Below, one piece after another: positions 60,074 through 64,000 of a stretch of DNA of 64,000 nt. The stretch lies in NCBI RefSeq assembly GCF_009363855.1, contig NZ_CP045423.1, forward strand, positions 3,068,001-3,132,000, written 5' to 3'. Each line of letters starts with the position of its first letter. Position 1 is the stretch's first letter. A program made the position numbers and the translations under genes. The notes beneath the pieces were generated by a model. It made no database searches. It worked only from the letters and a program-made list of their open reading frames with translations, and was not told where the DNA came from. This DNA comes from Microvirga thermotolerans. Its GTDB lineage: Bacteria; Pseudomonadota; Alphaproteobacteria; Rhizobiales; Beijerinckiaceae.

Positions 60074-60268
60074 ATGCTTGCCCTCGGCGACGACATCCTC
60101 CGCGCCATCGCCGAACTTCCGCCGATCTCGCGCCTGCGGATCCTGGCGTTCCTGCATCTCCTGGAAAGGCCGGACGCGCTCCGGGCCCGCCTCGACGTCG
60201 ACGCGTCCGGAGAGCTTCGGCTCACCTTGAGCACGGCGCGCCGGGCAGGCTCCGAGTCGAAGCACTGA
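60074..60268 (+). CDS. Small protein downstream of luxI (possible CinS-like anti-repressor)
   Basis: A 64-residue acidic/helical protein, MLALGDDILRAIAELPPISR..., not recognised by sequence. GGAGG 5 nt before ATG 60074 supports translation; an ATG at 60023 inside the luxI end would give 81 residues. Gene order repressor (PraR-like)/luxR-luxI-small gene matches the cin locus of Rhizobium leguminosarum, where CinS (about 67 residues) follows cinI and binds PraR. A similar role is inferred from position and size only. Confidence 0.6.
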   Translation: MLALGDDILRAIAELPPISRLRILAFLHLLERPDALRARLDVDASGELRLTLSTARRAGSESKH

Positions 60269-60298
60269 GGCGCCCGCTCCGGCCGCCATTCGAGCGAA

Positions 60299-60326
60299 AG
60301 CGCCGCGCTGATGAGAGCGCGGCGCT
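60299..60326. terminator. Bidirectional hairpin between the quorum-sensing and DUF892 genes
   Basis: AGCGCCGCGCT (60299-60309) pairs perfectly with 60316-60326 around a 6-nt loop, between two converging genes. No long T-run on either side. Confidence 0.6.
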
Positions 60327-60351
60327 CTTCAAGGTTCCGACGGCGGAGCGG

Positions 60352-60846
60352 CTACGCGGCCTTCATGTTGACCCGCGCCTCCGCAAGCTTCGTCAGGAGC
60401 TGGTCGGTCTTCTTCTCCTCCTCGAGGTTCTGCTCGAGAAGCTTCGCCGCATCGTTCATGCCGAGTTCCTTCGCCCAGGTCCTCAAGGTGCCGTAGCGGG
60501 TGATCTCGTAATGCTCGACGGCCTGCGCGGCGGCGAGGATGCCGGCGTCCAGCGCCTCGCTCTCGGCGAAGTCCTCCATGACCTCCTTGCCTTCCTCGAT
60601 GATCCCGTTGATGGCCTCGCACTGCACGCCGCGGGCCGGCTTGCCGAGAAGCTTGAAGACCTGCTCGAGACGCTCGATCTGCCCTTCGGTCTCGTCGCGG
60701 TGGGTCTCGAAGGCCTGCTTGAGCTCTTCCGATTCGGCATTCTTCGCCATCCGCGGGAGGGCTTTGAGAATCTGCTTCTCGGCATAGTAGACGTCCTTCA
60801 GGGTGTGAAGGAACAGGTCCTGCAGGGTCTTTTCCTTGCTCGGCAT
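60352..60846 (-). CDS. YciE/YciF ferritin-like stress protein (DUF892)
   Basis: A 164-residue four-helix ferritin-like protein. Helix motifs LQDLFLHTLKDVYYAEKQIL (Glu/His-bearing), EELKQAFETHRDETEGQIERL and AAAQAVEHYEITRYGTLRTWA carry the Glu/His residues of a di-iron site. Homologues are induced by stress and starvation. A perfect general-stress promoter lies 41 bp upstream. Soluble, cytoplasmic. Confidence 0.92.
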   Translation of the reverse strand: MPSKEKTLQDLFLHTLKDVYYAEKQILKALPRMAKNAESEELKQAFETHRDETEGQIERLEQVFKLLGKPARGVQCEAINGIIEEGKEVMEDFAESEALDAGILAAAQAVEHYEITRYGTLRTWAKELGMNDAAKLLEQNLEEEKKTDQLLTKLAEARVNMKAA

Positions 60847-60886
60847 GGCGGGGACTCCTTATCGAACGGTTGTTGAGCGTGGACTC

Positions 60887-60911
60887 AACGACAGCCAAGG
60901 TGCCTGGTTCC
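60887..60911 (-). promoter_or_regulatory. EcfG-type general-stress promoter (DUF892 gene)
   Basis: On the minus strand GGAAC (60907-60911), 16 bp, CGTT (60887-60890), 41 bp before the DUF892 gene. It is divergent from another such promoter at 60962. Confidence 0.72.
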
Positions 60912-60961
60912 GCGCCCTGTCCGAACTGCAGCCGCGCGGCTCGCGGGGCTCTTGCGGGACT

Positions 60962-60987
60962 GGAACAACACGGACGAGCGTCGCGTT
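60962..60987 (+). promoter_or_regulatory. EcfG-type general-stress promoter (DUF2892 gene)
   Basis: GGAAC (60962-60966), 17 bp, CGTT (60984-60987), 31 bp before the GTG start at 61018. Confidence 0.7.
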
Positions 60988-61017
60988 GCGGTTGAGGTTT
61001 TTCAAAGGAGAACGAAC

Positions 61018-61248
61018 GTGGCGAACGCGACTTCCGACGAACAGAATCTGACGACCATGGAGCGTGCCGCCTATATCGTGGCAGGTCTCGGATTGGCCGC
61101 GGCAGGCGCGAAGCCCCGTCCCAACCCGCTTTTGAACGTCGCCGCCCTGCTCGGGGGCTCCTACCTCGCCTGGCGGGGCTATGTCGGCAACTGCCCCGTG
61201 AAGGCGGCCCTGTTCGGCCCCGAGGACACGCCTCCCCGCCTTCGCTGA
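61018..61248 (+). CDS. DUF2892/YgaP-type small inner-membrane protein
   Basis: A 76-residue protein with two hydrophobic segments (RAAYIVAGLGLAAAG and NVAALLGGSYLAWRGYVG) and the terminal GNCPVKAALFG motif typical of DUF2892 membrane domains. GTG 61018 is preferred: AAAGGAG lies 6 nt before it and it follows the promoter by the right distance. Function unknown; probable general-stress gene. Confidence 0.8.
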   Translation: MANATSDEQNLTTMERAAYIVAGLGLAAAGAKPRPNPLLNVAALLGGSYLAWRGYVGNCPVKAALFGPEDTPPRLR

Positions 61249-61292
61249 CGGATTGCCCCTCTCGAAGGCCGAGGAAGCATGCAACGCAGAGA

Positions 61293-61318
61293 AGGCTGCA
61301 GAGCTCGCCCTGCAGCCT
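61293..61318. terminator. Bidirectional hairpin between DUF2892 and GlsB/YeaQ genes
   Basis: AGGCTGCAG (61293-61301) pairs with CTGCAGCCT (61310-61318) around an 8-nt loop, between converging genes. Confidence 0.65.
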
Positions 61319-61343
61319 CGTCGTTTCGGCTGAGCCGCCCCGC

Positions 61344-61613
61344 TCAGTAGGACGAGGTCGAGCGGCTGCGTCCGGCGATCAGGCCCCAGATGAACAGGAC
61401 GACGATGGCGCCGACGATGGCGCCGATGAAGCCCGCGCCCTCATCCGCCCTGTACCAGCCGATCGCCTGGCCGAGATAGGTGGCGACGAACGCACCGACG
61501 ATGCCCAGGATGGTCGTGAGGATGAAGCCGGAGGGCTCGTTGCGCCCCGGCATGATCAGCTTGGCGATGACGCCGGCCACGAACCCGATGATGATAGTCC
61601 AGATGATATGCAT
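61344..61613 (-). CDS. GlsB/YeaQ/YmgE family stress membrane protein
   Basis: An 89-residue Gly-rich small membrane protein with three helices: MHIIWTIIIGFVAGVIAKLIMPG, ILTTILGIVGAFVATYLGQAIG and FIGAIVGAIVVLFIWGLIAG. It belongs to the transglycosylase-associated/GlsB family, commonly induced by general stress. Start at 61613 with GGGGAAC upstream. I found no good EcfG pattern in front of it, unlike its neighbours. Confidence 0.93.
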   Translation of the reverse strand: MHIIWTIIIGFVAGVIAKLIMPGRNEPSGFILTTILGIVGAFVATYLGQAIGWYRADEGAGFIGAIVGAIVVLFIWGLIAGRSRSTSSY

Positions 61614-61739
61614 GACATGTTCCCCTGTCCGATAGCTCACAGGAAACGCGCAGACGTGGCTAAGGTTGCGGCCCCGTTCCGGGCGTCTTCGGAATCGTGA
61701 TGAGGGGAAGAGAGGGGGCGGTTCTCCGCCGGGATCGAC

Positions 61740-61816
61740 TGGCGCGGGCGACGGGGCTCGAACCCGCGACCTCCGGCGTGACAGGCCGGCACTCTAACCG
61801 ACTGAGCTACGCCCGC
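61740..61816 (-). tRNA. tRNA-Asp (GTC)
   Basis: 77 nt with CCA. The acceptor GCGGGCG pairs with CGCCCGC; anticodon stem CCGGC with loop CTGTCAC gives anticodon GTC. D and T arms (GGTTCGAGCCC) are normal. Confidence 0.95.
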
Positions 61817-61831
61817 GCATCGATCTGTATT

Positions 61832-61906
61832 TGGAGCGGGCGAAGGGATTCGAACCCTCGACCCCAACCTTGGCAAGGTTGTGCTCTACCCCTGAGCTAC
61901 ACCCGC
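61832..61906 (-). tRNA. tRNA-Gly (GCC)
   Basis: 75 nt with CCA. Acceptor GCGGGTG; anticodon stem CAACC/GGTTG with loop TTGCCAA, anticodon GCC; T arm GGTTCGAATCC. Confidence 0.95.
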
Positions 61907-61926
61907 ACGCCCCATGCCGTCCGGTT

Positions 61927-62002
<76 letters not shown>

Positions 62003-62100
62003 AAGCCGAACTGCAATGTCATGCCCCGGAGCCCGAACCTGACGGCCGGTCGCCGAGGATAGTCCTTCCTCAAAGCAGCGCAACGCTGATCGAAGAGAGA

Positions 62101-62177
62101 TGGCGCGCCCGAAAGGATTCGAACCTCTGACCCCCAGATTCGTAGTCTGGTGCTCTATCCAGCTGAGCTACGGGCGC
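62101..62177 (-). tRNA. tRNA-Arg (ACG)
   Basis: 77 nt with CCA. Acceptor GCGCCCG/CGGGCGC; anticodon stem CCAGA/TCTGG with loop CTACGAA, anticodon ACG (A34 read as inosine); T arm GGTTCGAATCC. It is the upstream-most of four minus-strand tRNAs. Confidence 0.95.
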
Positions 62178-62294
62178 TTGCTCGGCGGCTGCTTCAGGAA
62201 GCAGCGTCGTCCGGAGGACGGCTGAATTAAAGGGTTCGGATCGGGTTGGCAAGCCTCTTTCTGACGAAGCTGCGCAGGGGGAGCAAAATTTTTT

Positions 62295-63722
62295 TCATGC
62301 CGTCCGGCGGTCGGGAATCACCACGCGGAAGCAGGTCCCGGTCTCGCCCTCGGCGAGGGAGATCCTCCCGCCGTGCAGCTGGACGAGTTCCGCCGTGATC
62401 GCGAGGCCGAGGCCCGTCCCGCCCTTCCCGACGGAGCCCTGGAAGGGCGCGAAGAGCCCGGACCGGATGCGCTCGGGAATTCCGGGACCGTTGTCCTTGA
62501 CGTCGATGACGACCTCGCCGCCCTCGCGCCTTGCCGCGACGGTCACCCGCGGCGCCCCCTCGAAGGATCCCGCCCGGCTCAGGGCCTGGACCGCGTTGCG
62601 GACGAGGTTCACCAGGATCCGCGACAGCTGGTCCGGATCCGCGTCGACGGCGAGGCCCTCCGGGACCTCTCGGACGAAGGCGATGCCCTGCCCCGGGGCG
62701 AGTTCGGTCAGGTGGGCGAGGTCGTCCACGAGAGGAGACAGCGGAATCGTCCGCCGCTGGGGCAGGCGCTCCGTCGCCCGTCCATAGGCCAGGGTCGCCT
62801 CGCAGAACGCGATGGCGCGGCCGAGGGTGGAGACCAGGCGCGGGGCGATTCGCTGCACGCGCTCGTCGTTCACGTGGTCCAGCCGGTCGGTCAGAAGCTG
62901 GGCGGTGGTCAGCATGTTGCGCAGTTCATGGTTGATCTTGCTGACCGCAAGCCCGAGCTCGGCGAGGCGGCGCTTCTGGCGCAGCTCCTCCGCAAGGGCG
63001 GTCTCCATGCGCGCCAGCGCCTGCTCGGCGAGGCCGATCTCGTCCGTCCGCTCGCTCGGCCTGATGACCCGGGAGGCATCCTCCGGCTGCTTGGAGAATT
63101 CGGCGATGTTGCCCGTCAGCCGCCGCACGGGGCGCACGATCGCCCATTGCAGGGCGAGATAGAGGAGGCCGGCGGTCAGCCCGGAAATGAACAGGGAGAC
63201 CAGAAGGATGTTGCGCGAGTAGACCAGCATCGCGTTGCGCAGCGGCCTCACGTCGAGCAGCATCTCCACGAACTCGACCCCCATGCCCGATCCGATGACG
63301 CGCACCGGATGCGCGGGAGGATCGAGCATCAGCTCGAACGCGTCGCGGATGCTCCGGGCCCAGGTGACGTTGCGCAGGTCGACGGTCTTGGCTACCTCCG
63401 CGGGCATGTCCCCCGTCGCGAGAAGGCTCCGCCGCCCGCCGCCGCGGATGGCGATGGCCTTGGCGCCGACGCCGGACAGGATTCGCATCTCGAGCTCGCC
63501 CGAGGGGTTCTGATCGGGCGCGGCGTCCAGCACGAGCGCCGCGATCTGCGCCGCGGCCAGGCGGTCGTTGAGCCAGGTCAGGCGGAAGTTCGCGATGGAG
63601 GGCACGTAGATGAGCACCTCCGCCACCATCAGGAAGAGCACGGTCAGGAACAGCAGGCGCGACGACAGGCCGAGGCGCTTCAGGAATCCCCCCGCGAGGA
63701 ATGGCGGCCGCTCAGCTCTCAT
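62295..63722 (-). CDS. Membrane sensor histidine kinase
   Basis: A 475-residue kinase: membrane helix about 22-42, a periplasmic sensor domain (about 43-171), a second helix (172-195), HAMP (about 195-247) and HisKA-like dimer region with phosphoacceptor His265 (SKINHELRNMLTTAQLL). The HATPase carries LVNLVRNAVQAL, DNGPGIPE and GGTGLGLAI. No response-regulator gene is adjacent inside the window. Its ATG 63722 lies 8 bp after the stop of the upstream oxidoreductase gene, so the two are probably co-transcribed, which may hint at a redox cue. Confidence 0.9.
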   Translation of the reverse strand: MRAERPPFLAGGFLKRLGLSSRLLFLTVLFLMVAEVLIYVPSIANFRLTWLNDRLAAAQIAALVLDAAPDQNPSGELEMRILSGVGAKAIAIRGGGRRSLLATGDMPAEVAKTVDLRNVTWARSIRDAFELMLDPPAHPVRVIGSGMGVEFVEMLLDVRPLRNAMLVYSRNILLVSLFISGLTAGLLYLALQWAIVRPVRRLTGNIAEFSKQPEDASRVIRPSERTDEIGLAEQALARMETALAEELRQKRRLAELGLAVSKINHELRNMLTTAQLLTDRLDHVNDERVQRIAPRLVSTLGRAIAFCEATLAYGRATERLPQRRTIPLSPLVDDLAHLTELAPGQGIAFVREVPEGLAVDADPDQLSRILVNLVRNAVQALSRAGSFEGAPRVTVAARREGGEVVIDVKDNGPGIPERIRSGLFAPFQGSVGKGGTGLGLAITAELVQLHGGRISLAEGETGTCFRVVIPDRRTA

Positions 63723-63730
63723 CCGGTCCC

Positions 63731-64000
63731 TTACCCCAGGCGGCCGACGAAGCCGACCAGGCGTCTGATCCAGGGATTCTGCGCCGAAGGCTTCAAAAAT
63801 TCCACCGCGGCGCTCCGCGCGATCTCGGAGAGGGTCGGATGGGGATGGACGACGTTCGCCAGGTCCGTGACCTTCAGGTCCTTCTCCATGGCGAGGAGCC
63901 ACGGGGCGAGCAGCTCCCCGGCCCGGGGTCCGACGATGGTGCAGCCGAGGATGCGGCCGTGACGGGTGACGACCGCCTTGAGGTGGCCCGCCGTCCCGCG
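63731..64000 (-). CDS. FAD-dependent pyridine nucleotide-disulfide oxidoreductase, C-terminal part (partial)
   Basis: The last 89 residues of a protein cut by the window end. They form the dimerisation domain of the lipoamide dehydrogenase/mercuric reductase family: KAVVTRHGRILGCTIVGPRAGELL and the active-site HPHPTLSEIARSA, whose His-Pro-His-Pro-x-x-x-Glu supplies the acid/base residues. The exact substrate cannot be told without the N-terminal redox-Cys region. The C-terminal QNPWIRRLVGFVGRLG extension is typical of the mercuric-reductase-like membrane-associated subgroup. Confidence 0.85.
   Translation of the reverse strand, partial: RGTAGHLKAVVTRHGRILGCTIVGPRAGELLAPWLLAMEKDLKVTDLANVVHPHPTLSEIARSAAVEFLKPSAQNPWIRRLVGFVGRLG

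Noticed and set aside
61614-61700. EcfG-type promoter before the GlsB/YeaQ gene
   Set aside because: A GGAAC exists on the minus strand, but no CGTT lies at 16-18 bp spacing; the nearest CGTC is 19 bp away.

Overview
The window is high-GC DNA from an alphaproteobacterium of the Hyphomicrobiales (Rhizobiales), most likely Methylobacteriaceae or a close relative such as Microvirga. The genus is an inference. Support comes from the CtrA/SciP/ChpT/EipA cell-cycle and envelope genes, an NAD-linked fdsGBACD formate dehydrogenase, a PmtA-type phospholipid methyltransferase, several promoters of the alphaproteobacterial general-stress type (GGAAC-N16/17-CGTT), and an interspersed TAGAGC...GCTCTA repeat typical of this order. 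No prophage, insertion sequence or CRISPR array was seen. The window reads as chromosomal backbone with a few accessory-looking segments.

Layout. 1-6.3 kb (minus): a type I secretion operon encoding an Asn/Asp/Ser-repeat protein, a large repeat protein that is probably cargo, the ABC exporter and an HlyD adaptor cut by the window edge. 6.9-8.9 kb: two uncharacterised genes (one HEPN-like) and a TerC membrane protein. 9.1-17.3 kb (plus): a FadR-type regulator, a complete peptide ABC importer (two ATPases, binding protein, two permeases) and a gamma-glutamyltransferase-like enzyme. 17.5-25.9 kb (minus): two acyl-CoA ligases flanking a complete branched-chain-type importer (livG-H-M-binding protein-livF), which suggests uptake and CoA activation of an organic acid. 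26.2-28 kb (plus): a COG4315 secreted protein, an ECF sigma factor and its membrane anti-sigma. 28-34 kb (minus): fdsG-B-A-C-D. 34.2-37.2 kb (plus): a hybrid histidine kinase with two receivers.

37-44.2 kb holds tRNA-Met, two small conserved genes, cspA, pmtA, mnmA, sciP, an orphan Fis-type DNA-binding protein, a methyltransferase, a UPF0104 membrane protein and a GNAT. 44.3-49.7 kb is the cell-cycle core: fliJ-like, ctrA, a DMT transporter, chpT, a CysQ-like phosphatase and eipA. 49.8-54.4 kb holds a coiled-coil membrane protein, a small secreted protein, a D-amino-acid transaminase, a secreted protein, a SWIB-domain protein and two stand-alone receiver proteins. 54.8-61.6 kb is a stress and envelope island (YqjD-like proteins, DUF3618, DUF1469, YihY, YciE/DUF892, DUF2892, GlsB/YeaQ). 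Embedded in it is a quorum-sensing locus: a PraR-like repressor, divergent luxR-luxI, and a small gene behind luxI. 61.7-62.2 kb carries four tRNAs (Asp, Gly, Ala, Arg). 62.3-64 kb has a sensor kinase behind a flavin disulfide oxidoreductase cut by the window end.

The most interesting signals are: the type I secretion operon with two unusual repetitive proteins; at least six promoter matches of the general-stress sigma type between 51 and 61 kb; the PraR-LuxR-LuxI-small-gene locus, which resembles the cin system of Rhizobium; a perfect 27-bp palindrome in the ctrA leader; and a 3 x 21-bp tandem insertion inside an interspersed repeat.
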